64,000 nucleotides of DNA from Rugosimonospora sp040255525 (GCA_040255525.1 JBDZVD010000002.1:62001-126000); one strand, 5' to 3'. Positions 32,967 to 42,334 are shown, counted from the first letter of the stretch. Numbers and translations: made by a program. Notes: generated by a model not told the origin, from the sequence alone.

Positions 32967-32996
32967 GACGTCACTATGACATCATTGATGGCGTCA
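32966..32996. promoter_or_regulatory. Three phased TGRCRTCA boxes, candidate RHH operator
   Basis: TGACGTCA (32966-32973), TGACATCA (32977-32984) and TGGCGTCA (32989-32996) are spaced 11 and 12 bp apart, about one helical turn. The first overlaps the start codon of the RHH gene on the minus strand, and the -10-like CATAGT lies between the first and second. RHH dimers of the MetJ/Arc type bind tandem 8-bp-class sites in this way, so autoregulation is the simplest reading. Confidence 0.6.
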
Positions 32997-33106
32997 GTCA
33001 ATCGCCATGCTGATGTCGTCACGGCGACAGGCCGCCGGGGCGCACCACCGACCGCAGTCACCCGCAGGACCGCTAGGCTCGGGAAAGTTTGATGAGAGGA
33101 GCCGCC

Positions 33107-33859
33107 GTGCCGGAGATCGTCGAGCCCCAGGTCAAGATCATCGCCTGGACGCACTTCGAGGCGCCAGAGGACGTGTCCTGGTCCACCGACGCGGACGGCG
33201 GCCAGGCGCTCGCCGAGTTCGCCGGCCGGGCCTGCTACCAGTCCTGGAAGAAGCCGAACCCGGCCACCGCGACCAACGCCGGCTACCTTGCCCACATCCT
33301 CGATGTCGGGCACCTGTCCGTGCTGGAACACGCCACGGTCACCTTCTACTTCACCGGAGTGTCCCGGTCCTTCACCCATGAACTGATCCGCCACCGGCAC
33401 TTCTCGTACAGCCAGCTGTCCCAGCGCTACGTGCCGGAACGCAACGCCGCCATGGTCGAGCCGGAGGTGATCGCCGAGGATCCGGAGCTGCACAAGAAGT
33501 TCGTGGAGGCGTCGGAGGCGGCGGTACGGGCATACACCGAGCTGCTGGAGGGGCTGGAGAAGCGTTTCGCCGACGTACCGAACGCGACGCTGCGCCGCAA
33601 GCAGGCCCGGCAGGCGGCCCGGTCGGTGCTGCCGAACGCGACCGAGACCAGGATCGTGGTCACCGGCAACTACCGGGCCTGGCGGCACTTCATCGCGATG
33701 CGCGCCTCCGAGCACGCCGACGTGGAGATCCGCGCGCTCGCCGTGGAGTGCCTGCGCCAGCTCAAGGGCGTCGCGCCCAACGTGTTCGCCGACTTCGTCA
33801 TCTCGTCGCTCGATGACGGGACCGAGATCGCGGCGAGCCCGTACGCGTGGGAGTCGTGA
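33107..33859 (+). CDS. thyX: FAD-dependent thymidylate synthase
   Basis: 250 residues from a GTG with AGAGGAG six bases upstream; an ATG 18 bp earlier lacks a site. ThyX makes dTMP from dUMP with methylenetetrahydrofolate, FAD and NADPH. The family motif RHRX7S is RHRHFSYSQLS at residues 95-105, followed by QRY. Other conserved parts are GHLSVLEHATVTFYFTGVSR and RIVVTGNYRAWRHFIAMR. It opens the thyX-dapA-rnj cluster, as in mycobacteria. TAGGCT at about 33073 is a possible -10 box. Confidence 0.97.
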   Translation: MPEIVEPQVKIIAWTHFEAPEDVSWSTDADGGQALAEFAGRACYQSWKKPNPATATNAGYLAHILDVGHLSVLEHATVTFYFTGVSRSFTHELIRHRHFSYSQLSQRYVPERNAAMVEPEVIAEDPELHKKFVEASEAAVRAYTELLEGLEKRFADVPNATLRRKQARQAARSVLPNATETRIVVTGNYRAWRHFIAMRASEHADVEIRALAVECLRQLKGVAPNVFADFVISSLDDGTEIAASPYAWES

Positions 33860-34056
33860 CCGGCGCGTAGGAGACCGCGGTGCCCGCCTCCGCCCCGACC
33901 CCTCCGCCCCGACCCCTCCGGCCACCCGCCTCCGGCTCCCGGCCCGGCCCTCGGCCCGGCCCGCCGGCCGGACGCGAGGCCGCCCGCCGGTGGTGCCGGC
34001 CGGCACCGGACGCCGTCGCCATCCGTCACACCTCTTCAGTCGGTTAGGTTGAGAAC
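33860..34056. other. 197-bp gap with tandem repeat, palindrome and dapA promoter
   Basis: A 14-bp unit CGCCCCGACCCCTC occurs twice in tandem (33891-33904, 33905-33918). The region 33992-34007 is the perfect palindrome GGTGCCGGCCGGCACC, a possible terminator for thyX. TAGGTT at 34045-34050 lies six bases before the dapA ATG and looks like a leaderless promoter, so dapA may be expressed apart from thyX. Confidence 0.6.
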
Positions 34057-35001
34057 ATGACTAGCACGGTTACCGGTCCGGGCCGGCCCTTCGGCCGGCT
34101 GCTGACCGCCATGGTCACGCCGTTCCGTCCGGACGGCTCGGTGGACCTCGACGGCGCCGCCCGGTTGGCCACCTACCTCGTGGACGAGCAGGGCAACGAC
34201 GGGCTCGTGATCAGCGGCACCACCGGCGAGTCCCCGACCACCAGCGACGCGGAGAAGGAAGCCCTGCTGCGCGCGGTGGTCGAGGCGGTCGGGGATCGGG
34301 CCAAGGTGGTCGCCGGGGTCGGCACCAACGACACGCACCACACCGTGGAGCTGACCCGTACCGCCGAGAAGGCCGGTGCGCACGGGGTGCTCGTGGTCAC
34401 TCCGTACTACAACAAGCCGCCGCAGGCCGGCCTGATCGCGCACTTCACCACCGTCGCGGACGCGTCCGGGCTACCGGTGATGCTCTACGACATCCCGCAC
34501 CGGGCCGGCACCGCGATCGCCACCGAGACACTGGTCCGGCTCGCCGAGCACGAACGGATCGTGGCGGTCAAGGACGCCAAGACCGACCTGACCGCCACGT
34601 CCTGGGTGACCAGCCGCAGCGACCTGGCCTTCTACAGCGGCGAAGACGCGGTGACGCTGCCGTTGCTGGCGGTCGGCGGCGTCGGGCTGGTCGGCACGTC
34701 CACGCACCTGATCGGCGCCCGGGCGAAGCGGATGATCCTGGCCCACGAGGGGGGTGACATTGCGGGGGCGCTGGCCCTGCACCGCGAGTTGCTGCCGCTG
34801 TTCACCGGCATCTTCAGAACGCAGGGGGTGATCCTGGTGAAGGCGGCGCTGTCGCTGCTCGGCCTGCCCGGTGGCCCGGTCCGGCCGCCCATGGTCGACG
34901 CGACCGAGGCGGAAATCGACGCCCTGCGTGACGACTGCGCCGATGCCGGGGTCGTCCTGCCGCGGCCGTCCGGCAACGACGCCGGGACCTCGGCATGGTG
35001 A
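34057..35001 (+). CDS. dapA: 4-hydroxy-tetrahydrodipicolinate synthase
   Basis: 314 residues. DapA condenses pyruvate with aspartate semialdehyde, the first step of diaminopimelate/lysine synthesis; DapB, coded 7 kb upstream, uses the product. The TIM barrel shows DGLVISGTTGESPTTSD (substrate Thr pair), GVLVVTPYYNKPPQAGLIAH (catalytic Tyr) and RIVAVKDAKTDL, where the Lys forms the Schiff base. GGVGLVGTSTHLIG is near the C-terminus. The ATG is preceded by a leaderless-type TAGGTT and no ribosome-binding site. Confidence 0.97.
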   Translation: MTSTVTGPGRPFGRLLTAMVTPFRPDGSVDLDGAARLATYLVDEQGNDGLVISGTTGESPTTSDAEKEALLRAVVEAVGDRAKVVAGVGTNDTHHTVELTRTAEKAGAHGVLVVTPYYNKPPQAGLIAHFTTVADASGLPVMLYDIPHRAGTAIATETLVRLAEHERIVAVKDAKTDLTATSWVTSRSDLAFYSGEDAVTLPLLAVGGVGLVGTSTHLIGARAKRMILAHEGGDIAGALALHRELLPLFTGIFRTQGVILVKAALSLLGLPGGPVRPPMVDATEAEIDALRDDCADAGVVLPRPSGNDAGTSAW

Positions 35002-35038
35002 CCGTGGCGGGCGCCGGACCGGCCGTACGGGTGGCGTC

Positions 35039-36733
35039 ATGAACCCGAACTCGCCGGAGACGGCCGAGGTGTCACCGCCGCCGCTGGCGGCCGGCGCCCT
35101 CCGGGTGATCCCGCTGGGCGGCCTCGGTGCCATCGGCCGCAACATGACCGTGTTCGAGTACGATGGCCGGCTGCTGATCGTCGACTGCGGGGTGCTGTTT
35201 CCGGACGTCGAGCAGCCCGGTGTGGACCTCATCCTGCCGGACTTCGCGGCCATCCTGGACCGGCTCGACGACGTGCAGGCGATCGTGCTGACCCACGGGC
35301 ACGAGGATCACATCGGCGCCGTGCCGTACCTGCTCGCCCACAAGTCCGACATCCCGCTGGTCGGCTCCCAGTTCACCCTGGCACTGGTGGAGGCGAAGCT
35401 CGCCGAGCGGCGGATCGAGCCGTACACGCTGACCGTGCGCGAGGGGCAGTCCGAGCTGCTCGGCCCGTTCCGGTGCGAGTTCTTCGCGGTCAACCACTCC
35501 ATCCCGGACGCGCTCGCGGTGGCCATCCGTACCCCGGCCGGGGTCGTGCTGCACACCGGTGACTTCAAGATGGACCAGTTGCCGCTGGACGGCCGGCTCA
35601 CCGACCTCCCCGGGTTCGCCCGGCTCGGCGCGGACGGCGTGGACCTCCTGCTCGCCGACTCCACCAACGCCGAGGTGCCCGGTTTCGTGGCCCCGGAGCG
35701 GGAGATCGGGCCGGTTCTGGACAGCATCTTCCGGGCCGCCAAGGGCCGGATCATCGTGGCCTCGTTCGCCTCGCACGTGCACCGGGTCCAGCAGGTGCTC
35801 GACTCGGCCGCGGCGCACAACCGGAAGGTCACGTTCATCGGCCGCTCGATGGTGCGCAACATGGGCATCGCACGGGACCTTGGACTGCTGCGCATCCCGG
35901 GTGGCCTGGTGGTCGGGCTGGACGAGGCGACCACCCTGCCGCCGGAAGAGATCGTGCTGATGTCCACCGGATCGCAGGGCGAGCCGATGAGCGCGCTCGG
36001 CCGGATGGCGACCGGCGACCACCGGCACATCGTGATCGCGCCCGGCGACACCGTGGTGCTGGCCTCCTCGCTGGTACCGGGCAACGAGACCGCGGTGTAC
36101 CGGGTGATCAACCAGCTGTCCCGGGCCGGCGCGTTCGTGGTGCACAAGGACGTCGCCAAGGTGCACGTGTCCGGCCACTCGCCGGCCGGCGAGCTGCTGT
36201 ACCTGCTCAACGTCGTGAAGCCGAGCAACTTCCTGCCGGTACACGGCGAGTGGCGCCACCTGCGGGCACACGCCCGGCTCGCGGTGGAGTCGGGGGTGGC
36301 GCCGGAGCGCGTGGTGCTCTGCGAGGACGGGGATGTCGTCGACCTCGTCGATGGCCGGGCCCGCCTGGTCGGCCACGTGAAGAGCCGGTACGTGTACGTC
36401 GACGGCCTCGCTGTCGGCGACGTGGGGGAGTCGCTGCTCACCGAACGGCGCATCCTCGGCGACGGCGGGTTCATCGCCGCGACCGTCGTGGTGGACTCGG
36501 TGACCGGCAAGGTGGTCGGCGGCCCGACGGTCTCGGCGAAGGGATTCTCCGACGACCCGGCGGTGTTCGAGGCGATGCTTCCGCTGGTGACCGAGGTGCT
36601 CGACAAGGCCGCGCAGGAGGGCATCACGGACCCCCACCAGCTCCAGCAGATCGTGCGCCGCACGGTCGGCAGGTGGGTGAACGACACCTACCGCCGCCGG
36701 CCGATGATCTTCCCGAACGTGGTCGAGGTCTGA
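35039..36733 (+). CDS. rnj: Ribonuclease J
   Basis: 564 residues. RNase J is a metallo-beta-lactamase-fold endo- and 5' exoribonuclease that matures rRNA and decays mRNA. The metal site is in VLTHGHEDHIGAVPYLLAHK (HxHxDH), then FFAVNHSIPDALAVAI and LHTGDFKMDQLP. The beta-CASP part has STNAEVPGF and VASFASHVHRVQQVLDSA, then FIGRSMVRNMGIARDLG. VSGHSPAGELLYLLNVVKP and VHGEWRHLRAHARLA precede the C-terminal domain. The chosen ATG gives the usual N-terminus; its ribosome-binding site is weak. It is the mycobacterial Rv2752c homologue, 37 bp after dapA. Confidence 0.96.
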   Translation: MNPNSPETAEVSPPPLAAGALRVIPLGGLGAIGRNMTVFEYDGRLLIVDCGVLFPDVEQPGVDLILPDFAAILDRLDDVQAIVLTHGHEDHIGAVPYLLAHKSDIPLVGSQFTLALVEAKLAERRIEPYTLTVREGQSELLGPFRCEFFAVNHSIPDALAVAIRTPAGVVLHTGDFKMDQLPLDGRLTDLPGFARLGADGVDLLLADSTNAEVPGFVAPEREIGPVLDSIFRAAKGRIIVASFASHVHRVQQVLDSAAAHNRKVTFIGRSMVRNMGIARDLGLLRIPGGLVVGLDEATTLPPEEIVLMSTGSQGEPMSALGRMATGDHRHIVIAPGDTVVLASSLVPGNETAVYRVINQLSRAGAFVVHKDVAKVHVSGHSPAGELLYLLNVVKPSNFLPVHGEWRHLRAHARLAVESGVAPERVVLCEDGDVVDLVDGRARLVGHVKSRYVYVDGLAVGDVGESLLTERRILGDGGFIAATVVVDSVTGKVVGGPTVSAKGFSDDPAVFEAMLPLVTEVLDKAAQEGITDPHQLQQIVRRTVGRWVNDTYRRRPMIFPNVVEV

Positions 36734-36827
36734 CGCGGCCACGTCGCCGTTCGCGGGGCGCGCGACCGCCCGGTCGCCCGACCCGCGGCGTGCCGCCGCC
36801 GTTCGCCGCGCCCGGCCGCGCCGCCGT

Positions 36828-37124
36828 TCAGCGCAGCGCGACCAGGCCGGCGACCACGATCAGCGCGAGGAACGCCAGCGCGAACGCGATGCCGAGCTGG
36901 CCGGCGCGGGAGCGCGCTCCGGTCGCCTCGGGATCGGGTCGCGGGTCCGCCGGCAGGTCTGTGGTCACTTCAGCCAGTTCACGGTGGGTACGGGCGGCGA
37001 GGGCCCGGTCGACCCGTTCCGCGTACTCGTCGAGGTCCAGCCGTCCGGCCGCGGTGTGCCGCTCCAGCGCGCGCACCACCTGCTGCCGGTCGTCGTCCGA
37101 CGCCCGCTGCTGCGATCCGTCCAT
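36828..37124 (-). CDS. DUF1707 (SHOCT-like) single-pass membrane protein
   Basis: 98 residues. RASDDDRQQVVRALERHTAA then GRLDLDEYAERVDRALAART and ELAEVTTDLPADP is the DUF1707 domain, a short helical unit common at the N-terminus of actinobacterial membrane proteins. One C-terminal transmembrane segment follows (GIAFALAFLALIVVAGLVAL). Its role is unknown. TACGCT seven bases before the ATG suggests a leaderless mRNA. It is convergent with rnj. Confidence 0.82.
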   Translation of the reverse strand: MDGSQQRASDDDRQQVVRALERHTAAGRLDLDEYAERVDRALAARTHRELAEVTTDLPADPRPDPEATGARSRAGQLGIAFALAFLALIVVAGLVALR

Positions 37125-37202
37125 GGCTGACAGCGTAGGCGCCGGGGCAGCGTGGACGCGTTGCCCGACGGTAACGTGACCCCACTCAATCTGCGTCAAT
37201 GA

Positions 37203-38210
37203 ATGGGGGGGGTCATCATGCCGGAACACCCGCCGGGCAGCCTGCTCATCATCGAACGGATCCTGCGCGACCGGGCTGGTATCTGGCAGCAGATCATCGA
37301 GGAGCGCGGGCTTCGCGAGCTGATCGTGCAGATGCTGGCCAGCTCCGGGATCAGCCTGGCGCTGTACGGCGCCGTGCTCGGCGCGTCCTACGGCTGGCAA
37401 CAGGCGCTGTCCTCGTTCGTCAAGCTGCCGCTGCTGTTCCTCGTCACCCTGTGCATCTGCCTGCCCACGCTCTACCTGTTCAACCTCGTCTTCGGTGCGC
37501 GGCTGTCGGTCGTTCAAGCGGTCGCGCTCATCATGGTCTCGGTGACCGTCACCGCGGTGCTCACCCTCGCGTTCGCGCCGATCAGCCTGTTCTTCCTGGT
37601 CACCGCGCAGAGCTACGCGTTCTTCAAGCTGCTCAACGTGACGATCCTGATGCTCACCGCGATTGTCGGGCTGCGCTTCCTGGTCGCGGGTATGCGCGCG
37701 CTCAACGAGTACCAGGAGACGAAAACGTTCACCGCCGTGACGAACCAGGTACCCGTCGCGGCCCCACCGGTACCCGTGCCGGTGCCGGTCGGTGCCAACG
37801 GTGCCGGGCAGGCGACCGCCGAGCGGCCGCCCGACACCGTCGCGGCGGCGGGCGCGCAACCCGGACCCGTGGTGTCCGCGCTCCCGGCCAACCCCGCGCT
37901 CCCGGCCAACCCCGTGCCCCCGAGCGTCCCGATGGTGCCGCCCGGCCTGGCCGCCGCGGCGCACGGCGTACCCGGTCAGCCGCCGTTCCCGCGCCCGCTG
38001 CCGCCGGCGCACGGCCAGCCGCGCCAGGCGAGCATGGGCCTGCTGTACATCTGGATCCTGCTGTTCGGCTTCGTCGGTACCCAGCTCGGCTGGACGCTGC
38101 GGCCGTTCTTCGGTGACCCGGGCCAGCCGTTCGGCCTGTTCCGCCACCTCAGCGGCACGTTCTACGGCGACATCCTGCACACGATCGGTCAGCTGCTCCG
38201 TGCGAGCTGA
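37203..38210 (+). CDS. Conserved multi-pass membrane protein with proline-rich loop
   Basis: 335 residues, or 330 if the ATG at 37218 is used. The first 170 residues hold four hydrophobic segments, with SYGWQQALSSFVKLPLLFL, ICLPTLYLFNLVFGARLSVV and LAFAPISLFFLVTAQSYAFF. A 110-residue Pro/Ala/Val-rich loop follows, and then one more segment (GLLYIWILLFGFVGTQLGWTL). No named function. A run of eight G bases (37205-37212) lies between the two possible starts and may serve as a ribosome-binding site for the second. Confidence 0.72.
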   Translation: MGGVIMPEHPPGSLLIIERILRDRAGIWQQIIEERGLRELIVQMLASSGISLALYGAVLGASYGWQQALSSFVKLPLLFLVTLCICLPTLYLFNLVFGARLSVVQAVALIMVSVTVTAVLTLAFAPISLFFLVTAQSYAFFKLLNVTILMLTAIVGLRFLVAGMRALNEYQETKTFTAVTNQVPVAAPPVPVPVPVGANGAGQATAERPPDTVAAAGAQPGPVVSALPANPALPANPVPPSVPMVPPGLAAAAHGVPGQPPFPRPLPPAHGQPRQASMGLLYIWILLFGFVGTQLGWTLRPFFGDPGQPFGLFRHLSGTFYGDILHTIGQLLRAS

Positions 38211-38270
38211 CCGGGTCGAGCGGCGGCGAGCCTGGCACGGATAGCGGCCCGTCGCCGCTACCGTGGCAGC

Positions 38271-40706
38271 ATGGCGGGCCGCACCTCTCAGGCGAGCCGG
38301 CGCCGCGGCGCGTCCGCACGGGGTCGGGGCGGGTACGCGCGCACCCGCGGCGTCGGCCCGCTCGACGTCCTCGGACGGCTGATCGTCCTGCTCTGGATGG
38401 GACTGGCGCACGGCGTCGGCTGGCTGGTGCGCGCTGTCGGACGGCGCGCCGCCGACGCCCGTGACCTCGATCCGGAGCACCGCCGGGACGGTGCCGGGCT
38501 TCTGGTGCTCGCGCTGGCCCTGCTGATGGCGGCCGCGGTGTGGTTGGGGGCCGGTGGGCCGTTCGGTGACTACATCGCCCAGCTGTCCCGGCTGCTCGTC
38601 GGCACGATCGCGGTCACGCTGCCGGTACTGCTGCTGATCAAGGCGGTACGGCTGATGCGCGCGCCGGACGAACAGCCGCGCCCGGGTCGCGGAGTGGTCG
38701 GCTGGACGGCGCTGCTGGTGGGCACCGCCGGCCTGTTCCACGTCGCCGCGAGCGAGCCGACCGACCTGCACGGCATGCAGACCGCCGGCGGGCTCCTCGG
38801 ACGGGCCGCCGGTGGCCTGCTCGCCGGCGCGGTCACCGCCTGGGTGGCGGTACCGCTGCTGCTGATGCTCGCCGCGTTCGGGCTGCTCGTGGTGACCGCG
38901 ACGCCGATCAACCGGATCCCGCAGCGGGTGGCCCAGCTGCGCGACCTCGCCCTGGGCCGCACGACCGAGGAGTCGGAGGCGGAGGAGGCCGAGGAGGCGC
39001 TGGACGACGAGGAGGTCGAGCCCGAGCCGGCACCCGCCCGCCGCCGTCGCCCGTCCCGCCGCCGGCAGTCGGCGTTCGCGCAGGAGCTCGACGACGAGCC
39101 GCACGACGACCAGCCGGAGGCGGAACAGGAGGAGGCGCCGCCACCCCGGCCGCGGAAAGTCTCCCGGAAGCCGCAGCCGCCCCCGGAGCACTCGCCGCTG
39201 CCGACCCGGGCCGAGCAGTTGGCGCTGACCGACGCCGGCTACAAGCTGCCCCCGCCGCACCTGCTCGCGGTCGGCGACGCCCCGAAGGCCCGCAGCAAGG
39301 CCAACGACGAGATGATCAGCGCCCTGCAGGGGGTCTTCGAGCAGTTCGACGTGGACGCGGCGGTCACCGGCTTCGCCCGCGGGCCGACGGTCACCCGGTA
39401 CGAGGTGGAGCTCGGTCCGGGCGTCAAGGTCGAGCGGATCACGCAGTTGTCTCGCAACGTCGCGTACGCGGTGAAGTCCCCGGACGTGCGCATCATCAGC
39501 CCGATCCCGGGCAAGAGCGCGGTCGGCGTGGAGATCCCCAACGTCGACCGGGAGATCGTGGCGCTCGGTGACGTGCTGCGGTCCCGGGCCGCGAACAGCG
39601 ACCACCACGCGCTGATCGTCGCGCTCGGCAAGGACATCGAGGGCGGGTACGTCGTGGCCAATCTGGCCAAGATGCCGCACATCCTGATCGCCGGCGCGAC
39701 CGGTGCCGGCAAGTCGTCCTGCCTCAACTCGCTGCTGGTCTCGGTGCTGACCCGGGCCACGCCGGAGGAGGTGCGGCTGCTGCTGGTCGACCCGAAGCGC
39801 GTCGAGCTGACCTCGTACGAGGGGGTGCCCCACCTCGTCACGCCGATCGTCACGAACCCGAAGAAGGCCGCCGACGCGCTGGACTGGGTCGTCCGCGAGA
39901 TGGACATGCGCTACGACGACCTGGCAGCCAGCGGAGTCCGGCATATCGACGACTACAACAAGAAGGTCCGGGCGGGGCAGATCAAGCCGCCGCCGGGCAG
40001 CGAGCGCGTCATCCGCCCGTACCCGTACCTGCTGGTCGTCGTCGACGAGCTGGCCGACCTGATGATGGTCGCGCCGCGCGACGTCGAGGACGCGGTGGTC
40101 CGGATCACGCAGCTGGCCCGGGCGGCGGGCATCCACCTCGTACTGGCGACCCAGCGACCCTCGGTCGATGTGGTGACCGGCCTGATCAAGGCGAACGTGC
40201 CGTCCCGGCTCGCGTTCGCCACCAGCTCGCTCGCCGACTCCCGGGTCATCCTGGACCAGCCCGGCGCGGAGAAGCTGATCGGCCGGGGCGACGGGCTGTT
40301 CCTGCCGATGGGCGCCTCGAAGCCGATCCGGATCCAGGGCGCCTGGGTCACCGAGTCCGAGATCCAGGACGTGGTGAAGTTCTGCAAGGACCAGCGGGAG
40401 CCGGAGTTCCGGCCCGACGTGCTGGCGCCCGTGCAGGAGAAGAAGAAGGTCGACGAGGACATCGGCGACGACCTCGACCTGCTGGTGCAGGCGGTCGAAC
40501 TCGTGGTGACCAGCCAGTTCGGGTCAACCTCGATGTTGCAGCGCAAGCTGCGCGTCGGCTTCGCCAAGGCCGGCCGGCTGATGGACCTGATGGAGACCCG
40601 GGGCATCGTCGGGCCGTCCGAGGGCTCGAAGGCCCGCGAGGTGCTCATCAAGCCCGATGAGCTGGGCGGGGTGATGGCGGGGTTGCGCGGCGGGTCGGCG
40701 GGCTGA
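38271..40706 (+). CDS. ftsK: DNA translocase FtsK/SpoIIIE
   Basis: 811 residues. It pumps chromosomal DNA through the closing septum. Four or five transmembrane segments lie in the first 230 residues, then an acidic linker (EAEEAEEALDDEEVEPEPAP). The motor starts near residue 345 and has ILIAGATGAGKSSCLNSLL (Walker A), YPYLLVVVDELADLMMVAP (Walker B) and LVLATQRPSVDVVTGLIKAN. A C-terminal gamma winged helix (SSTSMLQRKLRVGFAKAGRL type) reads KOPS-like sites. TACCGT six bases before the ATG suggests a leaderless mRNA. Confidence 0.96.
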   Translation: MAGRTSQASRRRGASARGRGGYARTRGVGPLDVLGRLIVLLWMGLAHGVGWLVRAVGRRAADARDLDPEHRRDGAGLLVLALALLMAAAVWLGAGGPFGDYIAQLSRLLVGTIAVTLPVLLLIKAVRLMRAPDEQPRPGRGVVGWTALLVGTAGLFHVAASEPTDLHGMQTAGGLLGRAAGGLLAGAVTAWVAVPLLLMLAAFGLLVVTATPINRIPQRVAQLRDLALGRTTEESEAEEAEEALDDEEVEPEPAPARRRRPSRRRQSAFAQELDDEPHDDQPEAEQEEAPPPRPRKVSRKPQPPPEHSPLPTRAEQLALTDAGYKLPPPHLLAVGDAPKARSKANDEMISALQGVFEQFDVDAAVTGFARGPTVTRYEVELGPGVKVERITQLSRNVAYAVKSPDVRIISPIPGKSAVGVEIPNVDREIVALGDVLRSRAANSDHHALIVALGKDIEGGYVVANLAKMPHILIAGATGAGKSSCLNSLLVSVLTRATPEEVRLLLVDPKRVELTSYEGVPHLVTPIVTNPKKAADALDWVVREMDMRYDDLAASGVRHIDDYNKKVRAGQIKPPPGSERVIRPYPYLLVVVDELADLMMVAPRDVEDAVVRITQLARAAGIHLVLATQRPSVDVVTGLIKANVPSRLAFATSSLADSRVILDQPGAEKLIGRGDGLFLPMGASKPIRIQGAWVTESEIQDVVKFCKDQREPEFRPDVLAPVQEKKKVDEDIGDDLDLLVQAVELVVTSQFGSTSMLQRKLRVGFAKAGRLMDLMETRGIVGPSEGSKAREVLIKPDELGGVMAGLRGGSAG

Positions 40707-40717
40707 GGGGTCCGGTG

Positions 40718-40734
40718 GCCGCCGGTGTGGCGGC
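40718..40734 (+). terminator. Hairpin after ftsK
   Basis: GCCGCC-ggtgt-GGCGGC starts 11 bases after the ftsK stop. It is a six-pair GC stem with a five-base loop and no T-run, a plausible but weak terminator. Confidence 0.4.
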
Positions 40735-40818
40735 GTGACCGGGCACACACTCGGGCCGGCGGCGGTTTGCGCACGGGCGGCCGGCAATCGTTTCTGACCG
40801 GCCCGGTAACCTCGAAGG

Positions 40819-42285
40819 ATGCCCGTACCCGCCCCCGAAGGCCGTCGCGTCGCGCTGCTCACCCTCGGCTGCGCGCGCAACGAGGTCGACTCCGAGGAGT
40901 TGGCGGCGCGGCTGTCCGCCGACGGATGGCGGGTGACCACCGACGGCTCCGCCGCCGATGTCGTGCTCGTCAATACCTGCGGCTTCATCGAAAAGGCCAA
41001 GCAGGACTCGATCGAGACGCTGCTCGCGGCCGCGGATACCGGTGCGACGGTGGTGGCGACCGGCTGCATGGCCGAGCGGTACGGCCGGGAGCTGGCCGAC
41101 AGCCTGCCGGAGGCCGCGGCGGTACTCGGTTTCGATCACTACCCGGACATCTCGGCCCGACTGGCCGCGATCGCGGCCGGCGAGAAGGTGGAGTCCCACG
41201 CCCCGCGTGACCGCCGTACGCTGCTGCCGCTGACGCCGGTCGACCGGCACGCCGCCCCGGTGGTGCGGCCCGGCCACGGCATCGTCGACCGGCACACTCC
41301 CGCCCACCTGCGGCCGGTGCTCCGGCAGCGGCTGACCAAGGGCCCGGTCGCCTCGCTCAAGCTGGCCAGTGGCTGTGACCGGCGCTGCGCGTTCTGCGCG
41401 ATCCCGACGTTCCGTGGCGCGTTCGTCTCCCGTACCCCGGAGGAGCTGCTCGCCGAGGCCGAGTTCCTGGCCCGCGACGGCGTCCGTGAGCTGGTGCTGG
41501 TGAGCGAGAACTCCACGTCGTACGGCAAGGATCTCGGCGACCCGCGGCTGCTGGAGAAGCTGCTGCCCCAGCTCGCCGAGGTGGACGGCATCGTCCGGGT
41601 ACGGGTGTCCTACCTCCAGCCCGCGGAGACCCGCCCGGGTCTGGTCGAGGTGATCGCCACCACGCCCGGCGTGGCGCCCTACTTCGACCTGTCCTTCCAG
41701 CACTCGTCCGAACCGGTCCTGCGCCGGATGCGCCGGTTCGGTTCGACCGAGCGGTTCCTGGAGCTGCTGGAGTCGGCCCGCGCACTGGCGCCGGAGGCCG
41801 GGGCCCGCAGCAACGTCATCGTGGGCTTCCCCGGTGAGACCCGGGCCGACGTCGCCGAGCTGGAACGCTTCCTGACCACCGCACGGCTGGACGCGATCGG
41901 TGTCTTCGACTACAGCGACGAGGACGGCACCGAGGCGGCCACCCTGCCCGGCAAGGTTGCCCGGGCGACCGTCAAGCGCCGGTACGAGCGGATGTCCGCA
42001 CTGGTCGACGAGCTGTGCGCGCAGCGGGCCGAGGAGCGGATCGGCTCGACCGTCGAGGTCCTGGTCGACCAGGTCGACGCGGAGGGCGTCGAGGGTCGGG
42101 CCGCACACCAGGCGCCGGAGATCGACGGCAGCACCACGCTGGTCGGTGACGTGGCCGGGCTGCGGCCCGGCGATCTGGTGACCGCGGTGGTCACCGGCAG
42201 CGCGGGAGTCGACCTGATCGCCTCCCCCGTCGCGGTCGCGGGCAACGCGACCGGGCCGGCCGGCGCGGGCGTGGCGGAGGCATGA
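40819..42285 (+). CDS. rimO: Ribosomal protein S12 methylthiotransferase RimO
   Basis: 488 residues. RimO adds a methylthio group to an Asp of ribosomal protein S12 using two Fe-S clusters and radical SAM chemistry. The UPF0004 domain has LLTLGCARNEVDSEELAARL, NTCGFIEKAKQDSIE and TGCMAERYG, giving its three cluster Cys. The radical SAM core has LASGCDRRCAFCAIPTFRG with CxxxCxxC. A TRAM-like domain ends it (GSTVEVLVDQVDAEGVEGR). TAACCT six bases before the ATG suggests a leaderless mRNA, though AAGG is also present. Confidence 0.95.
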   Translation: MPVPAPEGRRVALLTLGCARNEVDSEELAARLSADGWRVTTDGSAADVVLVNTCGFIEKAKQDSIETLLAAADTGATVVATGCMAERYGRELADSLPEAAAVLGFDHYPDISARLAAIAAGEKVESHAPRDRRTLLPLTPVDRHAAPVVRPGHGIVDRHTPAHLRPVLRQRLTKGPVASLKLASGCDRRCAFCAIPTFRGAFVSRTPEELLAEAEFLARDGVRELVLVSENSTSYGKDLGDPRLLEKLLPQLAEVDGIVRVRVSYLQPAETRPGLVEVIATTPGVAPYFDLSFQHSSEPVLRRMRRFGSTERFLELLESARALAPEAGARSNVIVGFPGETRADVAELERFLTTARLDAIGVFDYSDEDGTEAATLPGKVARATVKRRYERMSALVDELCAQRAEERIGSTVEVLVDQVDAEGVEGRAAHQAPEIDGSTTLVGDVAGLRPGDLVTAVVTGSAGVDLIASPVAVAGNATGPAGAGVAEA

Positions 42286-42334
42286 GCGAGCGTCGAACGG
42301 GCGCACGCGGCCGAGCCGCCGGAGAGGATCTGGC

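Noticed and set aside
37125..40136. Long minus-strand frame opposite ftsK running into the DUF1707 gene
   Set aside because: Only its last 98 codons (36828-37124) match a real domain with its own start signal; the rest is antisense to the FtsK motor.
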